64,000 nucleotides of DNA from Eriocheir sinensis. Taxonomy: Eukaryota > Arthropoda > Malacostraca > Decapoda > Varunidae. The stretch's first letter is position 1, and each line of letters opens with the position of its first letter. The stretch is from contig NC_066516.1 in NCBI RefSeq assembly GCF_024679095.1, positions 5,644,813 to 5,708,812 of the forward strand, given 5' to 3'. This document shows positions 37,159-49,356 of this stretch, piece by piece. The translations under genes and the position numbers were made by a program. Under the pieces are notes generated by a model, which ran no database searches, was not told where the DNA came from, and was given only the letters and a program-made list of their open reading frames with translations.

Positions 37159-39125
37159 TTATGTTACCACCGAAAGGGTCCACAACGAGTCACAACTACA
37201 AACTTTCCTTCTAATCTTTTTAACAACCTTCGGTGGCGTCACAGCAGTTTCCCGTGAAGGTAAATTTTCTTCTTTCTCTTTTACTACAACTTCATTCGTT
37301 TTATTGCCGGGCAGAATCTCCATTGTTTTCTCTGTTCGTTCTATTTTATGAGGTCCATCGCCATTTTTTGTAACATTCTTATTCTCCACAGAAGTCTCCT
37401 TAATGGTTTCTCGTGAAGGTAGTTTTTCTTCTTTCTCTGTTATTAAAATTTCATTCGTTTCATTGGCTGGCAGAATCTCCTTTGTTATCTCTTTTCGTTC
37501 TACTATCAGAGGACCGTCGCCATTTTCTGTAACGTTTTTACTCTTCTTTTGTCTCCTTAATGGTTTCTCGTGAAGGTAGTCTTTCTTCTTTTTCTGTTAC
37601 TATAATTTCATTCGTTGCATTGGCTGGCAGAATCTCCTTTGTTACCTCTGTTCGTTCTACTATCAGAGGTCTATCGCCATTTTCTGTAACATTTTTACTC
37701 TCCACAGAAGTCTCCTTAATGGTTTCCCGTGAAGGTAGTTTTTCTTCTTTCTCTGTTACTAAAATTTCATCCGTTTTATTGCCGGGCAGAATCTCCATTG
37801 TTTTCTCTGTTCGTTCTACTTGCTGAGGTTCATCGCCATTTTCTGTAACGTTCTTACTTTCCACAGATGTCTCCTTAATGGTTTTCTGTGAAGGTAGTTT
37901 TTCTTCTTTCTCTGTTACTTTAATTTCATTCGTTTCATTGGCTGGCAGAATCTCCATTGTTTTCTCTGTTCGTTCTACTTTATGAGGTCCATCGCTCTTT
38001 TCTGCAGCATTCCTACTCTCCACAGATGTCATCGTAATGCTTTCCTGTGAAGGTAGTTTTTCTTCTTTCTCTGTTACTAAAATTTCATTCGTTTTATTGC
38101 CGGGCAGAATCTCCTTTGTTATCTCTGTTCGTTCTACTATCAGTGGTCCATCGCCATTTTCTGTAACGTTTTTACTCTCCTCTTTTGTCTCTTTAATGGT
38201 TTCTCGTGAAGGTAGTTCTTCTTCTTTCTCTGTAACGAAAACTTCATTCGTTTTATTGCCTGGCAGAATCTCCACTGTTTTTTTCTATTCGTTCTACTTT
38301 CTGTGGTTCATTGTCCTTATCTGTAGCATCCTTACTCTCCACATATGTCTCCATAATGGTTTCCTGTGAAGGTAGTTTTTCTTCTTTCTCTGTCACCAAA
38401 AATTCATTCGTTTTATTGCCGGGCAAAATCTCCGTTGTTTTCTCTGTTCGTTCTACTTGCTGAGGTTCGTCGCTCTTTCCTGGGGCACTAAATGTAGTTT
38501 CTGTTTTGTTTTTACCTTGGTCATCCGCCCCTACCTTCGGAAAAAGAAGAGTTGCGGCTTTATCGTCCTTCGGCTTTTCTTCAGTGGCACTGGTAAGAGG
38601 CTGTACTGTTGCTTCCTTCTTTATAACAGCTTTTTCGTTAATTTCATTACCCTCTTCGTCCATGACCTTTTTCAGGTCCACCGTCTCTGTTAGCGACCTA
38701 GCTGTTGTGTGGAGTGGTTTCCGTCAGAGTTTCGCTCTTTGTGACAGATTTTTCGCCACTTTCTTTACCTTCTTCATCAATAACAACCTGTGTTTCCGTA
38801 ATCTTTGATACATTTCCGTTGGGCTTTACGTCAGTTTCCGTAGTCTTTTCAACGACTGTCTTGTTTCCGGTTACATGCCCCGTTTCATCTGTATTATTAA
38901 AGACTTTCCTTTCCACGGTCTTCATGGTGTCATTCGTGCCACTTTCCAAACTTGTCTTCATGCTGTCTAGATCAGGCACTTTTGGTAAATCTTTGAGTCT
39001 CCCCTCGTCAACTTTACGGCAAGGGTCCACAGCGACCTTCTCCACGGTAGCGGTGGCCGCCCCGTCCTTAGGGAACCCCGTGGAGCCCGCTCCACCGGCC
39101 AGCGGCAGGCTGCTGCCACCCAGTC
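37159..39125 (-). CDS. Unrecognised K/E/T-rich protein with eight 53-residue tandem repeats; frame broken
   Basis: The minus strand is open in pieces: a unique N-terminal part (VEKVAVDPCRKVDEGRLKDL, KTTETDVKPNGN, TQVVIDEEGKESGEKSVTKS), then eight repeats built on ERTEKTMEILPGNKTNEI, VTEKEEKLPSRETIKET and SVESKNVTENGDGP. It ends VKKIRRKVCSCDSLWTL with TAA at 37,159. Repeat anchors (GCAGAATCTC on the + strand) fall at 37,310, 37,470, 37,627, 37,786, 37,945, 38,104, 38,263 and 38,423, a 159-bp period. The period is broken by a 2-bp loss near 37,540 and one extra A near 38,283. Another shift lies near 38,700. It is highly charged and probably disordered. It could be a recent pseudogene, a gene with sequencing errors in A runs, or a non-coding minisatellite. 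No start or upstream exon is identified. Confidence 0.45.
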
Positions 39126-39189
39126 CGTTACAAGGATGGTTAACGTCACTTCACTTGGAACTTCCCCCTTTCCCCTTCCCGCTTCATCA

Positions 39190-39240
<51 letters not shown>

Positions 39241-39719
39241 TTCTTTTCTCTTTCGCTCATTTACTTGCATTTCTTTGCCTCTTTCCTTCTCATAACTGTG
39301 TTTTTATTCATCTTTCACCATTATCTTACTCATCACACTTACTATATTATTTTCCCTCTCCGACCGTCCTACCTTGAAGAGTTATAAAGACTACGTATAG
39401 GAACAAACGACATAATTGCTCTCCCGCATAGTACACTGGTAGAGGTTCTGTTCGTCCCAAACAACTTTTTTACCTGGATCCGAGTGTCTCAAAGTCCATT
39501 TCATTATTTGTGTTCCAATTGCTGCGATCTGCTCTTTGTTTGGAAGCTTTGTGACATGGTCGGAAGGGGAATGAAAAATCATCTGTATCTATCTATCTAT
39601 CTATAATGGGGGCATACGCTGTAGCTGCTTGAAGTTAGGGTTCATTGAAGATCTGAGGTCGCTTCCCGCATCAGGAGGGTCACTACATTGTGCGTGGCGG
39701 GTAATGATAACACGGGGCC
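39126..39719. other. No gene established; (CT)n and an unassigned frame
   Basis: (CT)n 39,197-39,236; T/C-rich to 39,370. A 63-codon minus frame (39,391-39,582; KLPNKEQIAAIGTQIMKWTL) reads like protein, but I cannot link it to a gene. (TATC)n at 39,582-39,603. Confidence 0.4.
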
Positions 39720-40160
39720 TTAAAGCCTCGTTCACACTGTGCCGACTCTGGGCCAAGACAACCCACGACTCCTAGGGTACACGAGGTCTTGGGTACTGAT
39801 GTGAAAGGGTCGGGCATGTCTTGAAAGAGGTCTTGAGACTGCTGTGCCGACGTCGTGACGGGAGTTTGGAGTCGTAAGGAGTAGCGCAAAAAAGTATTCC
39901 ATGCTTAACTTTCACGAAAAGAGTCGGCAAGAGCCTGGACCAACCGTCACTTCCGGTTGAGGTCTGAGGGAGGTCTGGGACAGTCGTGACGACTGTCGTC
40001 AACACTCTTGGCTTGTCTTCAGACAGTCGTGACGACTGTCGGGGCCATTTTTCAAATTTTTACCGTTTCCTGTCGGCTCAGTCGTCTATGCCGACTACTT
40101 AAGAATGATGAGGGACTGTCATGACAACAGTCTTCGCCTAATGAAGGACGTTCGTGACGA
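39720..40160. mobile_element. Partial TIR element with internal GACAGTCGT palindromes
   Basis: Left end TAA then AGCCTCGTTCACACTGTGCC, resembling the Harbinger-like ends at 31,084 and 60,699. Inside, ACAGTCGTGACGACTGTC occurs at 39,982-39,999 and 40,023-40,040, with degenerate versions near 39,850, 40,080, 40,115 and 40,150. No matching right end is found, so the copy looks truncated. Confidence 0.5.
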
Positions 40161-40342
40161 CTATCGGCTCAGAAATATTGGCTAACACTGCCGCCATTAA
40201 GAAATTTATATATTTATTTTGCAATCACAAGCACAATAACAACTGGGCATGGTTACGTTTCGCTGGCACAAACTTGGGAGCCGCACAGCACGCATGCACG
40301 CACTCCTTTTGTCTCGATCTCTCTTGTGTTGAATGACACAAC

Positions 40343-40439
40343 TAGGGTTGCCACCCTGAGGTCAGAAAAATGTGGAATGCAACATCTCACTCTCCAATAC
40401 GGAATGGATCCATATTTAAAGGAACGGGTGGCAACCCTA
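40343..40439. mobile_element. 97-bp MITE with 14-bp perfect inverted repeats
   Basis: TAGGGTTGCCACCC at 40,343-40,356 and its exact complement at 40,426-40,439. It is very short and non-coding; superfamily not assigned. Confidence 0.65.
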
Positions 40440-40582
40440 AAATTTCTCGAGCATGCAATGAGTGACAGCCGCACGCAGCACGTTGCTGTGGAGGTGTTTT
40501 AGGTGTTCTTAACTCTTATTTATGAAAGAGGAGGAGGAGGAGGAGGAGGAAAAAGAAGACTAGAAATAACCATGTCTTTGTA

Positions 40583-40588
40583 TTTATT
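40583..40588 (-). terminator. Candidate polyadenylation signal of CTNS
   Basis: AATAAA on the minus strand, about 415 bp beyond the CTNS stop codon. It lies downstream of the (GA)n and (ATT)n tracts that would form the 3' UTR. Confidence 0.4.
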
Positions 40589-40599
40589 TACAAAACAAT

Positions 40600-40629
40600 A
40601 ACAATAACAATAACAATAATAATGATAAC

Positions 40630-40675
<46 letters not shown>

Positions 40676-40676
40676 T
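40600..40676. repeat. (AAT)n microsatellite
   Basis: Interrupted then pure AAT units. Confidence 0.95.
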
Positions 40677-40722
40677 GGTAATCAACAGGTTAATTATAAT
40701 TATATACAAGTAATGCTAATAA

Positions 40723-41001
<279 letters not shown>

Positions 41002-41002
41002 A

Positions 41003-41306
41003 CTATAGTTTATCCTCTTTTCTCTTTTCCTCCTCTTCTTTCTTCCTTTCCTCCCCCATCACTACCTCTTTCAATTCCTCCTCTGCTTCCTTTCCTCTCC
41101 CCTTCCCTTCCTCCCTATCTTCATCCATCCCTTCTATTCTCTCGTCCATCTTTCCTGCCTTCTCCTCTTGCTTCTCCTCGCCCTTCTTCCCCTCTCCCAG
41201 TCCCGTCTCGGTTACCGCTGGGGGGGTGGGGAGTGAAGGGGAGGTCTCCAGGACAGTTATAGGCCCTTCCTCGCCCTTCAGTTTCCTCTCCATTAGAGGG
41301 GCGTGT
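41003..41306 (-). CDS. CTNS: CTNS exon 10 (charged cytosolic tail)
   Basis: Acceptor CCTTCTCTTCAG. The split codon CG|A gives Arg, then [15 protein letters not shown] and about 80 residues of Lys/Glu/Gly, ending KEDKL-stop at 41,003. The tail lacks the GYDQL lysosomal signal of vertebrate cystinosin, and no other YxxPhi or acidic dileucine motif is evident. Confidence 0.75.
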
Positions 41307-42112
41307 CTGAAGAGAAGGGAAGAAGGGAGTGAGTAGTGACAGACATACAGACAAACAGACATACAGTATTTTTTAAATGTCTCTGCACTTCAGTTCGCCT
41401 GTTTGAAAAGCCTCTCGTAGAAGTTGCCGGGACTTTCATGGACTGTTTTGTGATCCCAGTGAAAAAATTTACACGACTTCTGCATCTTGGACGGGAAAAA
41501 CACCCATGAAAACCCGGTTAATGTCTCTGTGGCCTTGGGAAACGGTCGTAATGGGAGCCTGGTACGTTTAAGAATATGGAACACTGAAAGACAAACAAAT
41601 AGACAGACAGATAGATAGACAGAGTGAGTAGAGAGACAAACAGACGGACAGACAAGTACAGATGCCTATTCAAGCGAGGCGATGTAATAGTAATACAGAC
41701 ATTGGCAGGTATTTATTTTTTCTCTCAAACCGAGTTATCCGTCACTGCAACAACCTTCCTCCAGAATAGCCAGTGCGAAAACAATCAATGCCCTTAAAAA
41801 TCGAATCGACTGTTACTTCGTTGCGTCAGGAGTGAACTGGACGTAACATACCGAAGTGCTTTGATCTGCTTTTAAGGCACCGAAATGACTGTTGACTGTT
41901 GGGCAGGTCAAGTCACTAGAGTGGGCAATATCGTAATGAGCTGATAAATTTGTTGTTGCCCGTCTTTCCATTTTTCCATATAGGTGATCAAACCAGGTAG
42001 ATAGATAGCCAAACAGACAGACAGACAGAAAGACACACAGACGTTGCTTCAAAACTGCTGTCCATCCAACTTCCTGATGCAAGAGTTTACCAGCATCTTC
42101 ACTCTTTCACTC

Positions 42113-42153
<41 letters not shown>

Positions 42154-42207
42154 ACACCTCACAACTGCTGTCCAACTCTCTGATGCAAGAATTAACCAGC
42201 ATGACTC

Positions 42208-42240
<33 letters not shown>

Positions 42241-42294
42241 ACACCTCACAACTGCTGTCCAACTCTCTGATGCAAGAATTAACCAGCATGACTC

Positions 42295-42328
<34 letters not shown>

Positions 42329-42614
42329 ACCGGTAGAGGATGTAGTGCTGGATGAAGAAGAAAATGTTGAAGAAAATGGACAGCAAACCCAGTCCTAGTT
42401 TTGCGGGGTCGGTTAGCAGTGAATGCCAATCGTCTGCGGGAGAGAGTGAGTGAGTGAGAGAAAATGAAAGTAATAGTGTTGGGTTGGTATTTCTCTCTCT
42501 TTCTCTCTATTTCTGAGTGTGAGAAAATGAGAGAGTGAGAGTGTTGGGTTGGTATTTCTCTCTATTTCTATCTATTTCTATCTATTGTTTCTTTCTTTAA
42601 TTTTTATCTTTTTT

Positions 42615-42666
<52 letters not shown>

Positions 42667-42762
42667 TGGTGGGTTTGTATTTTTCGCTATCCCTTTCTTT
42701 CTTTCTTTATCAATCTCTCTCTCTCTCCCTCTCTCTTTTAATTTTCTTTTATTTTCCTTCCT

Positions 42763-42842
<80 letters not shown>

Positions 42843-45800
42843 TAGTCTGTTTTCTTACCATAAGTTTATTTTTCCTTTATTCCTCCTCATCCGTTATTCT
42901 CCTCCTCTTCCCCTTTCATCAACATATCTTCCTCCTCTTCCTCTTCCTATTCCTTCCCCATTTTCTACCTTCCTTCTCCACATATTTCTTCCATCATCCC
43001 TTTCCTCCATCTCTCCTATCCTCTATTTTCATCTTTTCCTCCCTCCTCCCTCTCTACATCTCCTCCTCTCTTTCTTCTCCTTCTCCTCTTCCTCTCCCTT
43101 CCTCATTTTCTTCCCTCCTCCTCATACTTTTTGTTCTTCCCTCCATCTCTCCTTTGTTCTTTCTTCTTCAGCTTTCCCTCCCTTACCCTCCTCACCACAC
43201 GAACGATGAAAATGAAATGGCTACAATCCTAAATAACTTTTTCGCATCCGTATTTACCGACGAAGATTGTTTATCACCTCAACCGCCGGAGGTTAGAAGG
43301 ACCGAAAAGATGTTAAGTGGCGTGCTCATCGTAGAAAGTGAGATTTTACGCACAATTGAAAAGATTAAAGTAAGCAAAGCTCCTGGTCCAGACAAAATTA
43401 CCCCTAGGGTCTTAAAAGAAATCAAACATCAAATTTGTAAACCGCTCTCCATCATATTCAATAAATCTTTAACAGCTGGAAAAGTTCCGTCGGATTGGAA
43501 ACTTGCAAATGTCACACCAATTTTCAAAAAGGGGGACAAGTCTCATCCAGGAAACTATCGACCAATTAGCCTGACATCTATTGTTTGTAAGTTAATGGAG
43601 ACTATCATTCGCGACAATATGGTGAAATTCTTCGAAGAAAATAATATAATAAATAATTCGCAACATGGCTTCCGTAGTAAACGTTCGTGTTTGACTAACT
43701 TACTTGATTTTTTTCACTATATTTTTGACGTGTTCGATGAAAGCAGATCAGTAGATATCATATATCTGGATTTTCAAAAGGCATTTGATAAGGTCCCCCA
43801 CCAACGATTGCTCAGCAAACTACTGGCGCACGGTATCTCGGGTAACATTCACAATTGGCTTGCGGACTGGCTCTCTGAGCGGAAACAGAGAGTAGTTCTA
43901 AACGGTGTTACATCTAACTGGCTCGAAGTCAGAAGCGGCGTACCTCAAGGATCAGTGCTTGGCCCCATGCTCTTCTTAATTTATGTTAATGATATCGATG
44001 ATGGGCTCACTTGCAAAGTATCAAAATTTGCTGATGACACAAAAATTGCTAGTAAAGTAACTGCGATACTCGACGAAGAAGCTTTACAATCAAATATAGA
44101 TCGACTTGCACGTTGGGCCAATCAATGGCAAATGAAATTTAACGTTGACAAATGTAAAGTGTTGCACATCGGAAAAAATAACAATCGCGTTCGGTACGTA
44201 ATGAATGGCCAACAACTTTCTGCAGTAAGTAAAGAAAAGGATCTTGGAATCACTATATCAAGCGATTTAAAGCCCGGTCAGCATTGTTCAGAGGTAGTTA
44301 AAACTGCAAGCAAATTGGTTGGCTTCATCGGACGAGTCTTTAATAATAAATCGGAAAAAGTAATATTAAAACTGTATAATTCGTTGGTTCTACACCGTCC
44401 AGAGTACTGTGTACAGTTTTGGTCTCCCTACTACAGAAAAGACATAGAAAAATTGGTACGGGTCCAACGAAGAGTAACAAAGATGATTCCTAGGTTGAGA
44501 AATTTGTCATATGAACAAAGGCTTAAAGTAAATTTATTCAGCCTATCAAAACGAAGAATGCGAGGGGATCTAATAGAAGTGTTTAAAATGTTTAAAGGAT
44601 TCAGTGATATTAATGCGGAAGATTACTTTACAATTGATCGATCAAATAGAACAAGAAGAAATCACAATTTGAAGATAAGTGGTAAAAGATTCTCGTCGCA
44701 CGAAGCTAAACACTTCTTCTTCAATCGAGTTGTTAATGTTTGGAACTCTCTACCTTGTGATGTCGTTGATAGTACAACAGTTACGGCCTTCAAGAATAGA
44801 TTAGACAAGTGTTTTGAATCCAACCAGCAACTTAGATATTACTCATTGTCGTAATAACGTTAAGTTCTTTCGAATACTGGTGTCCTTGTCCGCTTTTATC
44901 GCCCGGTTAGTGGTAGCAGTAATGGTAGTTCTTTCCTCTTTCCTACATAAATTCCATGCAGTTTTTCCATGCTGCATGGTTCTTTTTCCTTTCCTGCCAG
45001 CTTTGGCTGGAGGGATGGGGGGGTGGGGAGGAGCCTTCGCCTTTGCTGAGCCTTCGCCTTTGCTGGCCTTCATCTTCCACCTTTGATTAGATAGTTAGTG
45101 TAGCTTGTCACAAACAACCTCGTAAGGACCAGCAGGTCTGCTGTTGTTTGTTCTTCCTTTGTGTTCCTTTGTGTTCCCCCCACTCACCCATCCCCCCCAC
45201 ACAGTCACACACACTCACCATAGTTTGCAGAGAGCAGGAACATTTGAACCAGGGACAGCGCCCCGCCTGTGAAGTCCAGAATGACTGTGTAGATACTCCA
45301 ACCATCGGTGCTCCTGTGGCTGTAGTTAACGTAGAGCTGGAAGAGGAGGAGGTGGAGGGGAGGTGGAATTAGAGCCTTTACCGGGGCAGGATGGAGTACA
45401 CTAACACCAGACAGAAAACAAGGTGGAATTAGAACCTTTACCGGGGCAGGATGGAGTACACTAACACCAGACAGAAAACAAGGTGGAATTAGAACCTTTA
45501 CCAGGGCAGGATGGAGCACACTAACACCAGACAGAAAACAAGGTGGAATTAGAGCCTTTACTGGAGCAGGATGGAGTACACTAACACCAGACAGAAAACA
45601 AGGTGGAATTAGAACCTTTACTGGAGCAGGATTGAGTACACTAACACCAGACAGAAAACAAGGTGGAATTAGAACCTTTACTGGAGCAGGATGGAGTACA
45701 CTAACACCAGACAGAAAACAAGGTGGGATTAGAACCTTTACCGGGGCAGGATGGAGTACACTAACACCAGACAGAAAACAAGGTGGGATTAGAACCTTTA

Positions 45801-47588
45801 CTGGAGCAGGATGGAGTACACTAACACCAGACAGAAAACAAGGTGGGATTAGAACCTTTACCGGGGCAGGATGGAGTACACTAACACCAGACAGAAAACA
45901 AGGTGGGATTAGAACCTTTACCGGGGCAGGATGGAGTACACTAACACCAGACAGAAAACAAGGTGGGATTAGAACCTTTACTGGAGCAGGATGGAGTACA
46001 CTAACACCAGACAGAAAACAAGGTGGGATTAGAACCTTTACCGGGCAGGATGGAGTACACTAACACCAGACAGAAAACAAGGTGGGATTAGAACCTTTAC
46101 CGGGGCAGGATGGAGTACACTAACACCAGACAGAAAACAAGGTGGGATTAGAACCTTTACCGGGGCAGGATGGAGTACACTAACACCAGACAGAAAACAA
46201 GGTGGGATTAGAACCTTTACTGGAGAAGGATGGAGTACACTAACACCAGACAGAAAACAAGGTGGAATTAGAACCTTTACTGGAGAAGGATGGAGTACAC
46301 TAACACCAGACTGAGAACAAGGTGGAGGAAGAGAAGTGAAATTAGAACCTTTACCGGGGCAGGATGGAGTACACTAACACCAGACAGAAAACAAGGTGGA
46401 ATTAGAACCTTTACCGGGGCAGGAAGGAGTACACTAACACCAGACAGAAAACAAGGTGGAATTAGAACCTTTACCGGGGCAGGAAGGAGTACACTAACAC
46501 CGGACAGAGAACAAGGTGGAAAAGGGATGGCATTAAAACCTTTACCGGAGCAGTAGCAAGATGGAGTACACTAACACCAGACAGACAGAGAACCAGGTGT
46601 GGGAGGAGCACTGGAATTATAATTAACCTTTGCCAAAGCAGTAACAGGATGGAGTAACCCCCCCGCCCCCGTCCCCCACCCACACCCACCCAACCACACA
46701 CACACACACCCATACCTATGTAGACACTTTAGGTTGGTATCATAAGACACTTTCGCTTCTCACATTAACAATTTCTAAAGGTTAAAGAGGGGGTCAGTCA
46801 GGTTCTAATGAGTGTTTCCTTAGGTTCACGGTACAGAAGAAGGGTCAAACTACCACCAGGGTCATAAAACTACTGCTGGAAATGCCCACAACTCCTACGA
46901 AAGCCTTGTCAAATGATGTGTTCTTGAGGTTCACGGTACGGAAAAAGGGTTAAACTACCACCAGGGTCATATAACTACTCCTGGAAATGCCCACAACTCC
47001 TACGAAAGCCTTGTCAAATATGTGTTTCCTTAGGTTCACGGTACAGAAGAAGGGTCAAACTACCACCAGGGTCATAAAACTACTGCTGGAAATGCCCACA
47101 ACTCCTACGAAAGCCTTGTCAAATATGTGTTTCCTTAGGTTCAGGGTACAGAAGAAGGGTCAAACTACCACCAGGGTCATAAAACTACTGCTGGAAATGC
47201 CCACAACTCCTACGAAAGCCTTGTCAAATATGTGTTCTTGGGCGGCGAAATGTCTTATGATACGACCCTTACTTACCTGAGGCACATATTTGATACAGGT
47301 GATGGCCAGCTTGATATAGGAGAAGAGGTACAAGACGTCCAGCCATAGCCAAGCGTCGACCACTGGTACCAGAATGCAACCGATAACAGCAGCGAGTATT
47401 AGCAGGCCGCTCATGACTCGGCAGGGGATGGACACACGCTGCCCCTTCCCTCTCTGAAGTAGTGATAGTGGTGGTTATTGTAGTAATTGTAGTGGTAGTG
47501 GTAGTAGGTGGATTGTGGTTGTAAGGGTTGTAGGGTGAGGAATTGTAGGTTTGTGAGGATGCTGGTTCTCGTGGTAATGGTGGTTGTT

Positions 47589-47636
<48 letters not shown>

Positions 47637-47680
47637 TAGTGGTAGTAGCAGTAGTAGTAGTAGTAGTAGTAGTGGTAGTG

Positions 47681-47764
<84 letters not shown>

Positions 47765-47823
47765 CCGGTAGTAGTAGTAGTAGTAGTAGTAGCAGAAGTA
47801 GTATAGAGGAAAGAAAGAGGGAA

Positions 47824-47864
<41 letters not shown>

Positions 47865-48963
47865 CCTCCCCCTTCCTCACCCCTTTAACCCCCCCTTCCA
47901 CACCCACCTTGTAGAAGAAGCACTGGATGATCTGCACAGCCACACACACGAGGGCGTACAAGGGGAACATGACATCGTTCAAGCGCACGTGCAGAATGGA
48001 TTGAGGGAAGCGGGTCTCGTACTGGTCCTGGGAGATAGATAGATAGATAGAGATAGATATAGATATGTAGATAGGTAGATAGAGAGAGAGAGAGAGACGG
48101 GGGTAAGGAGGTGATTATATATGTTGGTTAGTTTTATTATTGTTCTTCTTCTTCTTATTGTTGTTGTTATTGTATTTATTATCGCATTGGAGAGAGAGAG
48201 AGAGATTTTACATAGATTTACATAGAAAATCAGACCACACAGACCCCATGGTCCAGACTTGGTGGTCTGTCCTTAAACCTAAGTGATTTTACATTAATCA
48301 GAAGACTCCAAAACGTTGCAGTTCTACTCTAGTTGATATTAAGTTGAAGGAAGTGACGGTCGAGCTTATTTTTGAAGGAGTCAATCGTGTTACTGGACCA
48401 CTGATGGTGGAAGCTTATTCCATTCTCGCACTACAACGTTGGTGAAGAAAAATTTGGTGCAGTCTGAATTTACTTGTCTACATCTGAGTTTTACGCCATT
48501 GTTCCTCGTGCGCAAAGTGTCATCGATCATAAACAATGTTGATCTGTCTACATTCGTGAAACCATTAAGTATTTTAAAACATTCGATCAGTTTTCCTCGG
48601 AGGCGACGTTTCTAAGAGAGAACATGTTAAGGGTAGAAAGCCTTTCTTCGTAGGATTTGTTGCGCAAGGAAGGATAATTTTCGTTGTCCGACGCTGAACA
48701 CCTTCTAATTTAGCAATATCCTTTGCATGGTGGGGAGACCAAAACTGTACCGCATATTCCAAGTGGGGTCTGACTAAACTGTTGTAGAGCGGGAGTATTA
48801 CATCTTTATTCTTAAATAAAAAGTTTCTTTTAATGAAGCCCAACATTCTGTTCGCTTTATTTGCTGCATCGATGCATTGCTGTGAGAATTTGAGGTTTGA
48901 CGCGATTTTGACCCCCAAGTCCTTGACGCATTGAACGCTTTTGAGTTTAACGCCGCGCATTTC

Positions 48964-49053
<90 letters not shown>

Positions 49054-49280
49054 AAAAGAAAGACAGACTGAAAAAGATAGAAATGAGAAAAAGGAAAATG
49101 AAGAAATAAAGAAGAAAAAAAACACTAACGGAGAGACAGAGAGATAGACAGACAAACAGACAGACAGACCCCTTACCTGTACAGCCGGGATCCAGTACAG
49201 TCCCATGTTGAAGAGGAAATACGAGAAGAAACCGATGAAGTTGAACGTAAGGAAATCGAAACTCAGACCGACAACGCTGA

Positions 49281-49356
<76 letters not shown>

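Noticed and set aside
37538..38369. Plus-strand Ser/Phe-rich frames in the 37-38 kb repeats
   Set aside because: The minus strand has the more protein-like charged composition and continues into unique sequence; the plus frames look like its shadow.
45355..46600. CRISPR-like array or a tandem-repeat protein
   Set aside because: Repeats are contiguous 60-bp units with no spacers, inside an intron of an animal gene; the open frame follows from 60 being a multiple of 3.
47269..47988. 239-codon minus-strand frame with poly-Thr
   Set aside because: It joins CTNS exon 6 through intron 6 (a TAG repeat); the splice donor at 47,907 and acceptor at 47,454 give the cystinosin sequence instead.
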